Assembly (NCBI GenBank): GCA_044226195.1
Contig: JBGAHO010000016.1
Coordinates: forward strand, 1 to 64,000
From: RPQJ01 sp044226195
Lineage (GTDB): Bacteria; Pseudomonadota; Gammaproteobacteria; Steroidobacterales; Steroidobacteraceae
Length of the DNA stretch: 64,000 bases
Reading direction: 5' to 3'
Each line of letters begins with the position of its first letter. The stretch's first letter is position 1. The notes below the pieces were generated by a model that saw only the letters and a list, made by a program, of their open reading frames with translations, was not told the origin of the DNA and searched no databases. The position numbers and the translations under genes are program-made. Below are positions 45,255 through 53,828 of the stretch, one piece after another.

Positions 45255-47225
45255 TCAACCCGTGAGGGTGACGTTGTAACACGTCCTGCCGCGGGCCGTC
45301 CCCGTCGCAGGTGCCTCGATGTGACTGTATTCATAGACTTCGATCACGTAGTCGCCCGCATCGAGCGTGCGCACGAGGTCTTCCTGGTTCGCGTTGGACG
45401 ACTCCGCCGTCGCGATCGCGCCGCCCTTGAACAGCACGATGTCCGGGTCCGGCGTGACCTGGCCCGGCGTCGTGTCGGACTGGCCGGCGTTGAAGGCCGC
45501 GTGGATCGTCGCGTTGACCGTGCCCGCCAGCGAGAACTTCAGGAACCGCCGGTTGGCCACCTTGTTGTAGAAGCCCTCGTTGCGATTGCCGCAGACCGTC
45601 ACCGTCGAACCGTTGAGCGCGATGTTCGTGTAGAGCGGCAGGGCGTCGCCGTTGCTGCCCGTGTTGGTCTCCGTCGTGGCGAACGCATCCATGGTGTTCG
45701 CGACCATGCCGCGACTGCCGACCAGGGTGTTGATCGCCGCCGCGTCGGCCGGCCGCGCGGTCTTGAGCGCGACGACCAGCGGGAACACGCTGGTGAGCGG
45801 CTGGCCGGTGCGCAGCGTGGTGCGGAATGCGCTGAAGATCACCGAGTACGGCAGGTTGACGTTGTCGTTCGTGTCGGCATTGCCGTCCCACAGGTCCCAG
45901 GCGAGACCAGCCTGCGTCGACTCGTTGAACCAGCCGGCCGGGTTGACCGACGTGGTCTCGAGATTGAACGAACTGTCATTGCCCTGGCTCGTGCCGTTCG
46001 AGTCGCGATAGACCGGATCGCCGTTGAGGGCCATGCCGGAGAACGCGTTCGCGTAGCCTTCGCTCAGCGCCACGCGCATGTCGAGCTTCTCGCCGAACGA
46101 GTGGGCCCCGCCGACCGTGTCGTCGCGGCTGGTGGCGTCCTGCAGGTAGTGCTGGAACTCGTGCGTCAGCACGTGCTCGTCGTACTCGTCCGTGTCGACA
46201 CCGTCCTGGCCGAGGACGTAGATGCCGCCCTGCGCGCCCGTCTGGTACTGCGTGGTCTGGATGTTGCCGGTCGCCGGCGTGAAGTCGTTCGACGAGTGGT
46301 TCTGCGGGCTCCAGAAGACATCCAGCGCCGGCAGCGCAATATTCGCGTCGCCGCCCTGAGTCACCACGAACTGCACCGCGGAATAGAGCGAATCCAGGAT
46401 CGCGAACGGCGCCGCCACGCGTGTGCTCGTGTAGCTGGTGCCCTGCAAATCCGGCCAGCCCGAATCCGCCAGCAGGTTCTTCGTGACATCCGCCGTACCG
46501 GTGTTGAACGAGGCCGTGTCCATGACGTACAGCGCGTTCGAATTCGTGTTGTTCTTCACCTGGACGTTCCAGGTGGCACCCGAGGCGGAGCGCGTCTGCG
46601 CCTTGGCGCGGACCTTGACGTCGGTGCTCACCGGCGCGGTGTCGAACGAGTAATCGCCAGTCGCGTTGGTCGTCGTGGTGAAGAGCACGCTCGAATCGGA
46701 ACTCTTCAGCAGTTCGACCACGATGCCGCGGGCCGGAGCCGCGGTCGTCCGCGTGTAGTCGAGGCCGTTGCCCGCGCTCGTCGAGAACGGCACGCGCTCG
46801 TACGTGATGCGGCCGCTCACCTTCACGTTGGGCGGCGGCGGGCCCGATGTCACCGAGACGGTCTGCTGCGTGGTCCCCGTCTTGCCGCCATTGTCCCGCA
46901 CCGTCAGCGTGATGGTGAACGTGCCCGCGGCGCTGTAGTCGTGCGAGGTGGTCACGCCCGAACCCGTGGAACTGTCCCCGAAATTCCAGCTGTAGCTGGT
47001 GATCGACCCGTCCGCATCGCTGGAGGCGGAGGCGTTCACCGCGACCGTCAGCGGTGCCTGTCCCGAACTCGGCGAGACCGTGAAGGAAGCGACCGGCGCC
47101 TGGTTGCCGCCGCCACCACCGCCACCGCCTCCTCCACCACCGCAGGCGGAGAGGACCAGCGTGGCTGCCAGGACGAGCGCGGCGGGCAGGCGTGCGACGA
47201 GGAAGCCGGGAAAGTGTTGCTTCAC
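45255..47225 (-). CDS. PKD-domain lipoprotein with HEFQH putative zinc-protease domain
   Basis: The 656-residue protein has a signal peptide with lipobox LSAC (Cys28) followed by 12 consecutive Gly, then a PKD domain (residues about 42-127, ASSDADGSITSYSWNFGD). A carboxypeptidase-regulatory-like beta domain follows (about 135-225), then a catalytic-looking domain with HEFQH at 355-359 and a downstream Glu389 (LSEGYANAFS) that could be the third zinc ligand. The C-terminal part (about 530-656) is another beta domain (SLAGTVNATIHAAFN, LDAGDYVIEVYEYSH) resembling pre-peptidase C-terminal domains. It is probably a secreted, cell-anchored peptidase; the substrate is unknown. Downstream is a small lipoprotein. 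Confidence 0.78.
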   Translation of the reverse strand: MKQHFPGFLVARLPAALVLAATLVLSACGGGGGGGGGGGGNQAPVASFTVSPSSGQAPLTVAVNASASSDADGSITSYSWNFGDSSTGSGVTTSHDYSAAGTFTITLTVRDNGGKTGTTQQTVSVTSGPPPPNVKVSGRITYERVPFSTSAGNGLDYTRTTAAPARGIVVELLKSSDSSVLFTTTTNATGDYSFDTAPVSTDVKVRAKAQTRSASGATWNVQVKNNTNSNALYVMDTASFNTGTADVTKNLLADSGWPDLQGTSYTSTRVAAPFAILDSLYSAVQFVVTQGGDANIALPALDVFWSPQNHSSNDFTPATGNIQTTQYQTGAQGGIYVLGQDGVDTDEYDEHVLTHEFQHYLQDATSRDDTVGGAHSFGEKLDMRVALSEGYANAFSGMALNGDPVYRDSNGTSQGNDSSFNLETTSVNPAGWFNESTQAGLAWDLWDGNADTNDNVNLPYSVIFSAFRTTLRTGQPLTSVFPLVVALKTARPADAAAINTLVGSRGMVANTMDAFATTETNTGSNGDALPLYTNIALNGSTVTVCGNRNEGFYNKVANRRFLKFSLAGTVNATIHAAFNAGQSDTTPGQVTPDPDIVLFKGGAIATAESSNANQEDLVRTLDAGDYVIEVYEYSHIEAPATGTARGRTCYNVTLTG

Positions 47226-47309
47226 GGGGTATCCACGGTCAGTGAAGGGTGCTTCACGAGGATAGCATGCGACCCTGCGTGCACACCTTGCGACGCCGGC
47301 GCCCCCGCG

Positions 47310-48314
47310 TCAGTTTCGCTGCAGGCCAGGGTCGGCCAGCAACCGGCGCTCCCAATCCAGCTGGGAGCGTACGATGGTCTCGAGGTCGTCGTGCCGCGGC
47401 GTCCAGCCCAGGGTCGCGCGGATGCGCGCAGCCACCGCGACGAGACTCGGCGGATCGCCGGCACGACGCGGCGCCTCGATCACGTTGAGCGCCCGACCGT
47501 CATTCACGCGCGCCACCATCTCGAGCACCTCGCGCACGCTGTACCCGTGGCCGTAGCCGCAGTTGAGCGTGGTGGAGGCACCGCCGGCCTCGAGGTAGTC
47601 GAGCGCGCAGAGGTGCGCGCTGGCGAGATCCTCCACGTGGATGTAGTCGCGCACGCCGGTGCCGTCGGGCGTCGGATAGTCGGTGCCGAAGACCGAGACG
47701 TGCGGGCGCAGGCCGACGGCGTGCTGGCACGCGACCTTCACCAGCAGCGTCGCGTTCGGTGCCGTGTGGCCGATGCGACCGCCCGGGTCGCTGCCCGCCA
47801 CGTTGAAATAACGCAGGGCGACGTAGCGCAGGTTCGACGCGGCCGCGAGGTCCCGCAGCATCCACTCGCTCATCAGCTTCGACAACCCGTACGGATTGAT
47901 CGGCGCGGTCGGGGAATCCTCGGCCGCGAGCCCGCCCTCCGGGGTGCCGTAGACGGCAGCGGTCGACGAGAACACGAAGTGGCGCACGCCCGCCTGTGCG
48001 CACTGCTCGAGCAGGTTGCGGGTCGCGCAGGTGTTGTTGCGGTAGTACTTCAGCGGATTCGACACCGATTCGGGGACGATCGTGTGGGCCGCGAAATGCA
48101 GGACCGTGTCGATCGAGTACTCTGCGAGCAGCTTCGCGACCAGGTCGAGATCGCCGGTGTCGCCGACCACCAGCGGAGCACCGAGCACGGCACTGCGATA
48201 GCCAGTGGAGAGGTTGTCGAGCACGACGACCCGCGCGCCGCGTTCGCGCAGCTGCCGCAGGACGTGACTGCCGATGTAGCCGGCACCGCCGGTGACCAGG
48301 ATCGAGGGGGGCAT
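47310..48314 (-). CDS. galE: UDP-glucose 4-epimerase
   Basis: GalE interconverts UDP-glucose and UDP-galactose, supplying surface polysaccharide synthesis. The 334-residue short-chain dehydrogenase-like protein has the NAD motif ILVTGGAGYIGSHVLRQL, DNLSTGYRSAV, the Ser/Tyr-xxx-Lys catalytic set (FSSTAAVYGTPEGG, NPYGLSKLMSEWM), the FNVAGSDPGGRIGH segment and DYIHVEDLASAH. Motifs fit UDP-Glc epimerases, though specificity for UDP-GlcNAc cannot be excluded. It is upstream of the PKD lipoprotein by 84 nt. The 256 nt upstream (48315-48570) hold no feature I can support. Confidence 0.93.
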   Translation of the reverse strand: MPPSILVTGGAGYIGSHVLRQLRERGARVVVLDNLSTGYRSAVLGAPLVVGDTGDLDLVAKLLAEYSIDTVLHFAAHTIVPESVSNPLKYYRNNTCATRNLLEQCAQAGVRHFVFSSTAAVYGTPEGGLAAEDSPTAPINPYGLSKLMSEWMLRDLAAASNLRYVALRYFNVAGSDPGGRIGHTAPNATLLVKVACQHAVGLRPHVSVFGTDYPTPDGTGVRDYIHVEDLASAHLCALDYLEAGGASTTLNCGYGHGYSVREVLEMVARVNDGRALNVIEAPRRAGDPPSLVAVAARIRATLGWTPRHDDLETIVRSQLDWERRLLADPGLQRN

Positions 48315-48570
48315 GGGCTAATGCTAGCAATCCCCCTGCCGTTACAAGTGGGAGGCGATTCTCATTGCCCGGCGGAGCCGTGGTGGAGAATAGGCTCGGC
48401 TGCGCGCGCCTGGCGGCTCGGCCGGCCGGGACGCAGGGCGGACGATGGGGCTGTGCAAATGAAAAACACTCGCAGAATCAACGGGTCCATTTCAGGCCGG
48501 ACCGGTCTGACCGCATCCGGTCCGCGGCGGCCGTCGATGCTGCAGGCCACGTGCTGACCTGCGGCCCGCC

Positions 48571-49101
48571 ATGGCGTTCGACCGGACATATCGTGGACCG
48601 ATGACCCTGCGGGAGGCCCTGACGGCCCCCGCCAAGTCCACCATGGGCGTCAGCGTGCGGACCGTGCGCCGCCTGATGGGCTTCGACTCGCCGAACCCCA
48701 ACGGCTGGGGAGACCTCGGCCAGCTCGCCGGCTCCCAGTTCATCAATGGGGCGCGGGGCGTCGCCTTCGAGTGGGACACGCCGGAGCGCATCCTCAACAT
48801 CGTCTATTTCGAACGCGACCGCGCCCACGTCACCCGCATCGTGCGCGTCAAGATGACCGAGCAGCCCGGTCGCCTGGAGTTCGGCGACAAGGACGGCGTG
48901 CGTCGCGGCATCGGCACCATCGAGGCGAACGGCTCGGCGTGGTTCTTCGAAGATCCGCACGGCCGCGTCGCCTATGCCGTGGCGACGGGAGCCGTCTATA
49001 CGCGCGCCTCGAGCGAGCTGTTCGAGCGCCAGCGGTTCTCCTCCGACGGCCAGGGCGTCATGCTCGAACCGCCCGACCAGTACCAGCGTCAGTCGGGCTG
49101 A
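48571..49101 (+). CDS. Unrecognised protein, up to 176 residues
   Basis: The predicted product begins MAFDRTYRGPMTLREALTAP; a second Met gives a start at 48601. Neither has a clear Shine-Dalgarno. It is soluble, with no signal peptide or membrane segment, and reads as a compact alpha/beta protein with a positive start (RTVRRLMGFDSPNPNGWGD) and a beta-rich centre (LNIVYFERDRAHVTRIVRVK). I recognise no family. It is convergent with srkA, 15 nt apart. Confidence 0.6.
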   Translation: MAFDRTYRGPMTLREALTAPAKSTMGVSVRTVRRLMGFDSPNPNGWGDLGQLAGSQFINGARGVAFEWDTPERILNIVYFERDRAHVTRIVRVKMTEQPGRLEFGDKDGVRRGIGTIEANGSAWFFEDPHGRVAYAVATGAVYTRASSELFERQRFSSDGQGVMLEPPDQYQRQSG

Positions 49102-49116
49102 GGCCGCCCCGCCGCA

Positions 49117-50100
49117 TCAGGGCGACAACGGCGGCTCCACCATGGCGGCAAGCTGCTCGCGCAGGTCGAGCACGTGCTGCTCCCAGTAGCGCGGCTCGCC
49201 GAACCACGGGAAAGCGCGCGGGAACGCGGGATCGTCCCAGCGTCGCGCCAGCCAGCCGGCGTAATGCATCAGCCGCAGCGTGCGCAGCGGCTCGATGAGC
49301 GCGAGCTCGTGGTACTCGAAGTCCCCGAAGTCGGCGTAGCCGTCGAGCAGGTCGTGCAACTGCGCGGCCATCTCGGCGGGCCGCCCCGACAGCAGCATCC
49401 ACAGGTCCTGCACGGCCGGACCGCTCAGGCAGTCGTCGAGGTCGACGAAGTGCGGCCCGGTGTCGGTCCACAACACGTTGCCCGGATGGCAGTCCCCGTG
49501 CAGCCGCATCTGGCGCAGGGGTGAGGCGGCGTCGAACCGCTGCTCGATCAGCGCCAGGGCATCCTCCACGACCGAGCGATAGGCCACCTCGAGGTGCGCG
49601 GGAATCCAGCCCTCCTCGAGCAGGAAGCGGGCCGTCTGAGTGCCGAGCACCTGCCAGTCGAGGCGCGCGCGATGACGGAACGGGCGCGTGCGACCCACCG
49701 CGTGGATGCGCGCGAGGAAGCGGCCCATCCACTGCCGCTCCTCGCGGGTCGCGAGTTCGGGCCAGCGACCGCCCTGTCGTGGGTACAGCGCGTAACGAAA
49801 CATCCCGAGTTCGAACAGCGTGCGCCCGTCCTGGACCAGCGGCGCCACGACCGGCACCTCCGCGCGCGCGAGCTCGAGGGCGAACTCGTGCTCCTCGAGG
49901 ATGGCCGGCGTGCTCCAGCGCCCGGGCCGGTAAAACTTGGCGATGAGCGGCGGACCGTCCTCGCAGCCGACCTGGTACACCCGGTTCTCGTAGCTGTTGA
50001 GCGCCAGCACGCGCCCGTCGCAGACGTGGCCCAGGCGCTCGACGGCCTCGACGACCAGGTCGGGACCGAGCGTGGCGTAGGGATGGGCGGAGGGCGGCAT
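49117..50100 (-). CDS. srkA: Stress response kinase SrkA (YihE)
   Basis: SrkA is a Ser/Thr kinase of the aminoglycoside-phosphotransferase fold that protects against stress-induced death. The 327-residue protein has NSYENRVYQVGCEDGPPLIA, the ATP Lys in AKFYRPGRWS, catalytic loop LHGDCHPGNVLWTD and DFG-like metal loop VDLDDCLSGPAVQD, all typical of YihE. The gene stands alone between convergent and divergent neighbours. Confidence 0.95.
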   Translation of the reverse strand: MPPSAHPYATLGPDLVVEAVERLGHVCDGRVLALNSYENRVYQVGCEDGPPLIAKFYRPGRWSTPAILEEHEFALELARAEVPVVAPLVQDGRTLFELGMFRYALYPRQGGRWPELATREERQWMGRFLARIHAVGRTRPFRHRARLDWQVLGTQTARFLLEEGWIPAHLEVAYRSVVEDALALIEQRFDAASPLRQMRLHGDCHPGNVLWTDTGPHFVDLDDCLSGPAVQDLWMLLSGRPAEMAAQLHDLLDGYADFGDFEYHELALIEPLRTLRLMHYAGWLARRWDDPAFPRAFPWFGEPRYWEQHVLDLREQLAAMVEPPLSP

Positions 50101-50143
50101 GGCCCGCGCAGGATACCCTCCGCCGGGAGGTTAAGATGCGCGC

Positions 50144-51634
50144 GTGCGCAGACTCGCCTTCCTCCGCCCGCGGTCCCTGAGCGGCCTGATCCTGCTCGGC
50201 TTCGCCATCGTCGCCCTGCCGCTGCTGCTCGGCACGGTCAGCGCGGCCATCGAGATGCGCAACCTCGCCTCCGCGAGCGAACGGCTGGTCGTCAACGGGG
50301 TCGCCGCGACCCAGTACACGCAGGCGCTCGTCCGCCAGGTGTCCTCGCTCGAGCGCACCGTGCGCCTCTACCAGATCATCCCGCGCCCGACCCTGCTCGA
50401 GACGTTCCGGCAGAACCGTCGCCTGCTGGTGCAGACGCTCGACAGCTTCGCGCAGCTGCCGGGCGACCCCGACCGCATCGCCGTCATCGAGCAGATGCGC
50501 ACCAGCATCGACGCCATCACGCTCGGCGTGAGCTCCAGCTCGCCGGCGCGGATTGCCGCCGTGTTGCGCGAATTCAGCCAGCTGGCGAAGGACGCGGGCC
50601 AGCTCTCGAACCTCGCGAGCGCGCAGACGGACCGCGAGCTCAAGCAACTGCAGGCCGAGACCGAGAGCGCGCGACGCCGGCTCTTCTGGCAGGCCTCGGC
50701 GCTGGTGCCCGTGACGATCGGCCTGATCGCGTTCTTCGCCGTGTTCTTCGCGCGACCCATCCGCCAGATCGACGGGGCCATCCGCAACATCGGCCACGGG
50801 CAGCTCAGCGATCCGGTCGACGTGCGCGGCCCGTCGGACCTCGAGTCGCTCGGCCAGCAGCTCGAGTGGTTGCGCCAGCGCCTCGGCGAGATCTCCGAGG
50901 AGCGCAACAAGTTCCTGCGCCACATGTCGCACGAGCTGAAGACACCACTCGCCAACCTGCGCGAAGGCACCGAGCTGCTCCTCGAAGGCGCGGTGGGCAG
51001 CCTGAACGCCGAACAGCGCGAGGTGAGCGGCATCCTGCGCGACAACAGCCTGCGCCTGCAGCGCCTGATCGAGAACCTGCTCTCTTACAGCGAGTGGCAG
51101 GCGCGTCGCAGCGGCCTCGACCTGGCGGAAGTGCGCCTGCAGCCGCTGGTCAAGGCGGCGATCGAGACCTACCAGTTGCCGATCAATGCACACCGGCTGC
51201 GGCTCGACCTGCAGGTCGATGACGTGGCGCTGCAGGCCGACCGGGCCAAGCTGCGGCTGATCCTCGACAACCTGATCTCGAACGCGGTGAAGTTCACGCC
51301 GGACGGCGGCACGATCACCGTGCGGGCGCGCGTGGACGCGACCGGCCGCGAGGTCGTGCTGGACGTGGCGGACACCGGGCCGGGCATCCCTGCGGCCGAA
51401 CGCGACCGCATCTTCGACGCCTTCTACCAGGGCGCCACGCCCCAGGGAGGCCTCGTCCGCGGTACGGGGATCGGACTGTCGGTCGTGCACGAGTTCGTGC
51501 ATGCGCACGGTGGGGCGATCGAGGTGATCGATGGCGAGTTTCCCGGTGCCCACTTCCGCGTGCACCTGCCCGCGCAGCGCGCGGCGCAGACCGCCCCGGA
51601 GCGCGCCGCCGGCGTGGCGAGGGGACTAGAATGA
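50144..51634 (+). CDS. glrK: Sensor histidine kinase GlrK (QseE)
   Basis: GlrK phosphorylates GlrR. The 496-residue protein has two membrane helices (about 14-36 and 183-203) flanking a periplasmic helical sensor, a HAMP linker (RPIRQIDGAIRNIGHGQLSD), HisKA with His263 (RHMSHELKTPLANLREG) and an HATPase domain (LDNLISNAVKFTPDGG, DTGPGIP, GTGIGLSVVHEFV). Identity rests on the neighbouring qseG-like and glrR genes. The start is GTG 50144 with GGGAGG 13 nt upstream; an ATG at 50136 is out of frame. Histidine and ATP-site residues are intact although its partner GlrR is degenerate. Confidence 0.9.
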   Translation: MRRLAFLRPRSLSGLILLGFAIVALPLLLGTVSAAIEMRNLASASERLVVNGVAATQYTQALVRQVSSLERTVRLYQIIPRPTLLETFRQNRRLLVQTLDSFAQLPGDPDRIAVIEQMRTSIDAITLGVSSSSPARIAAVLREFSQLAKDAGQLSNLASAQTDRELKQLQAETESARRRLFWQASALVPVTIGLIAFFAVFFARPIRQIDGAIRNIGHGQLSDPVDVRGPSDLESLGQQLEWLRQRLGEISEERNKFLRHMSHELKTPLANLREGTELLLEGAVGSLNAEQREVSGILRDNSLRLQRLIENLLSYSEWQARRSGLDLAEVRLQPLVKAAIETYQLPINAHRLRLDLQVDDVALQADRAKLRLILDNLISNAVKFTPDGGTITVRARVDATGREVVLDVADTGPGIPAAERDRIFDAFYQGATPQGGLVRGTGIGLSVVHEFVHAHGGAIEVIDGEFPGAHFRVHLPAQRAAQTAPERAAGVARGLE

Positions 51635-51681
51635 GGCGCGGCGATCGGCGCAGCCCGACCCGCCTCTGGACAGGTTTTCCA

Positions 51682-52350
51682 ATGATTTTTCATATACTTA
51701 AAGATAGATTTTCGAGGCGCGGTCATTATTTGGCCGTCCCCTGCACGCTCGGCCTGGCGGTACTCGCGGGTTGTGCGTTGACCCCGGCCGCGCCCGCGAC
51801 GGCGCCCGCCTCGCATGCAGTCGCCGCCTCGCCGCGCCCGGCCGACCTGGCCCCGTACCTGGAGCTGCTCGCGCGCATGGCACCCGGCGACGAGACTCGG
51901 CAGACCGCCGAACTGGCGGCGGCGCTCGGCAAGGCGCAGGAAGCGCCCACGGCCGCGAACCGGCTGCGCTACGCGATCGCGCTCGGCTGCGCCGGCCATG
52001 CCGGCAGCAATCCGATCGAGGCGCGACGCCTGATTACCGAACTGCTAGCGGGTCAGCACGACCTCAAGCCCGCCGAGGTCGACCTGGCACAGGCCTTCCT
52101 GCGCGAGTTCGACGCGCGGGTGGCGCTGTACGCCGACATCGCGCGCCAGCGCGAGGAACTGGAGCGCCGTCTGCAGGCTGCCGACGCCGACGGCGACAAG
52201 CGCTACGCCGCGCTCGCCACCGAGAACACGCGCCTCAAGAAGGCGCTCGCGGAGGCCGAGCGCAAGCTCGAGGCCGTCGCGGAGATGGAGCGCACGCTGA
52301 TCGAGCAGAACGGCACGACGCAGCCGAACGATCGCTCCCCGCCCCGCTGA
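51682..52350 (+). CDS. qseG: QseG-like outer-membrane lipoprotein
   Basis: QseG-type lipoproteins lie between glrK and glrR and modulate the kinase. The 222-residue product starts MIFHILKDRFSRRGHYLAV, with lipobox LAGC (Cys31) and a helical, charged body (residues about 140-215: DIARQREELERRLQAADADG). ATG 51682 is preferred to 51631 because the latter would put about 35 residues before the hydrophobic core. The first 60 nt are strikingly AT-rich, unlike the flanking DNA. Similarity to E. coli QseG is weak; assignment depends on gene order. Confidence 0.75.
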   Translation: MIFHILKDRFSRRGHYLAVPCTLGLAVLAGCALTPAAPATAPASHAVAASPRPADLAPYLELLARMAPGDETRQTAELAAALGKAQEAPTAANRLRYAIALGCAGHAGSNPIEARRLITELLAGQHDLKPAEVDLAQAFLREFDARVALYADIARQREELERRLQAADADGDKRYAALATENTRLKKALAEAERKLEAVAEMERTLIEQNGTTQPNDRSPPR

Positions 52351-52354
52351 GCGC

Positions 52355-53623
52355 ATGTCCCGACCGACCCGCCGGACCGCGCGCATCCTGGTCGTCGACG
52401 ACGACCCGGGACTGCTGCGCCTGCTGACCATCCGGCTGCGTTCGCAGAAATACGAGGTCGAGCCCGCGGAGAACGCGGCGAAGGCGCTGGCCGCGGTCGC
52501 CCGGTTCCGGCCCGACCTCGTGATCACCGACCTGCGCATGCCCGAGATGGACGGCATCTCGCTGCTGCGCGAACTGCAGCGCCGCTGGCCGGGGCTGAAC
52601 ATCATCCTGCTCACTGCGCACGGCACGATTCCCGACGCGGTGAAGGCCACGCAGTCGGGCGCGTTCGCGTTCCTGACCAAGCCGGTCGAAAAGGAGCAGT
52701 TGCTCGAGGAGGTGCAGCGCGCGCTGCGCACCTCGGGCTTCGTCGAGACGGCGGAGGACTGGCGCGCGGAATTCGCGACGCGCAGCCCGATCCTCGAGGA
52801 CCGGCTCGCGAAGGCCCACCTCGTCGCGGGCACGGACTCGGCCGTGATCATCACGGGCGACCCCGGCACCGGCAAGGAACTGCTCGCGCGCTCGATCCAT
52901 CGCGCAAGCGCGCGTCGCGAGGCCCCCCTCGTCAAGCTCGACTGCAGCGGGCTCGACGCCACGAGCGGCATGGGCGAGCGCGAACTGCTCGCGGCGATCG
53001 ATGAAGCGGCCGGCGGCACGCTCTTCCTGCGCAACGTCGACGAGCTCGCCGCGCCGCTGCAGACCCGTCTCGCGCGCCGCCTCGCGACGGCCGACCTGCG
53101 CCTGCTGTCGACCAGTGACCGCAAGCCGGACGAACTCGCGGCGGACGGTCGCTATTCCCACGAACTGCTCGACCGGCTGAGCTCGGTGCACATCGAACTG
53201 CCGCCGCTCGGTCGGCGCCGCGAGGACATCCCGCTGCTGGTCGCGCAATGCCTCGACGCCCTGGCAGCCGACACGGCGCAGCCGAAGCGCACCCTGTCGC
53301 CGGAAGCGCTCGAGGCGCTGGCCACCGCGAAGTGGCCGGGCAACGTGCGCCAGCTGCGCATGGTGGTGCGCCAGGCGGCGAGTCTCGGCGCCGGCCCGGT
53401 GATCTCGCTCGAACAGGTGCAGGAAGCGCAGGGCGGAACCACCCAACTGCCGAGCTTCGACGAGGCCCGCGACGAGTTCACCCGCGGCTACCTCGTGCAG
53501 TTGCTGCAGATCACGCAGGGCAACGTCAGCCAGGCAGCCCGCATGGCCAAGCGCAACCGGACGGACTTCTACAAGCTGCTGACCAAGCACGACCTGCGTC
53601 CGGAGGAGTTCAAGGAGCCCTGA
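52355..53623 (+). CDS. glrR: GlrR-like response regulator with degenerate sigma-54 activator domain
   Basis: The 422-residue protein is clearly GlrR: receiver domain with Asp59 (VITDLRMPEMDGIS), AAA+ domain (about 145-345) and Fis-type helix-turn-helix (TQGNVSQAARMAKRNRTDF, 387-405). But the AAA+ core is damaged. Walker A is retained (GDPGTGKE, 168-175). Between CSG (197-199) and GGTLFL (220-225) only about 20 residues remain, so the ELFGHExGAFTGA region is absent. Walker B reads LFLRNVDEL instead of LFLDEIGEL, and the first arginine of the FREDLYYRL finger region is Ser in YSHELLDRL. It likely cannot remodel sigma-54 RNA polymerase and may bind DNA as a phosphorylation-controlled regulator. 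Confidence 0.9.
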   Translation: MSRPTRRTARILVVDDDPGLLRLLTIRLRSQKYEVEPAENAAKALAAVARFRPDLVITDLRMPEMDGISLLRELQRRWPGLNIILLTAHGTIPDAVKATQSGAFAFLTKPVEKEQLLEEVQRALRTSGFVETAEDWRAEFATRSPILEDRLAKAHLVAGTDSAVIITGDPGTGKELLARSIHRASARREAPLVKLDCSGLDATSGMGERELLAAIDEAAGGTLFLRNVDELAAPLQTRLARRLATADLRLLSTSDRKPDELAADGRYSHELLDRLSSVHIELPPLGRRREDIPLLVAQCLDALAADTAQPKRTLSPEALEALATAKWPGNVRQLRMVVRQAASLGAGPVISLEQVQEAQGGTTQLPSFDEARDEFTRGYLVQLLQITQGNVSQAARMAKRNRTDFYKLLTKHDLRPEEFKEP

Positions 53624-53663
53624 CCCCACCGCTAGCGGCGCGTGGCCTGAAAACCACAATTGC

Positions 53664-53692
53664 TTGTGTTTTTGCCGCCGGATCAACATAAT
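53664..53692 (+). promoter_or_regulatory. Likely promoter of the FN3 lipoprotein gene
   Basis: TTGTGT (53664-53669), a 17-nt spacer and CATAAT (53687-53692), 137 nt upstream of the TTG start. No terminator is visible between glrR and this point. Confidence 0.55.
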
Positions 53693-53828
53693 GCCGACCC
53701 GCCGAGGACGGCGACCGGTTCTCCACCGCGTCCCAAGCAGGTTCACGCAACCCCTGCCCGGCCGTAGCTGGCGTCTGCCCCACGGGGCTGGCCGTCCCGT
53801 TCCGACCAATTGTTCGAGGAAGACCATC

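Noticed and set aside
48315..48570. Possible Fur or other operator (gattctcattg) upstream of galE
   Set aside because: Too far from any consensus; no second half-site.
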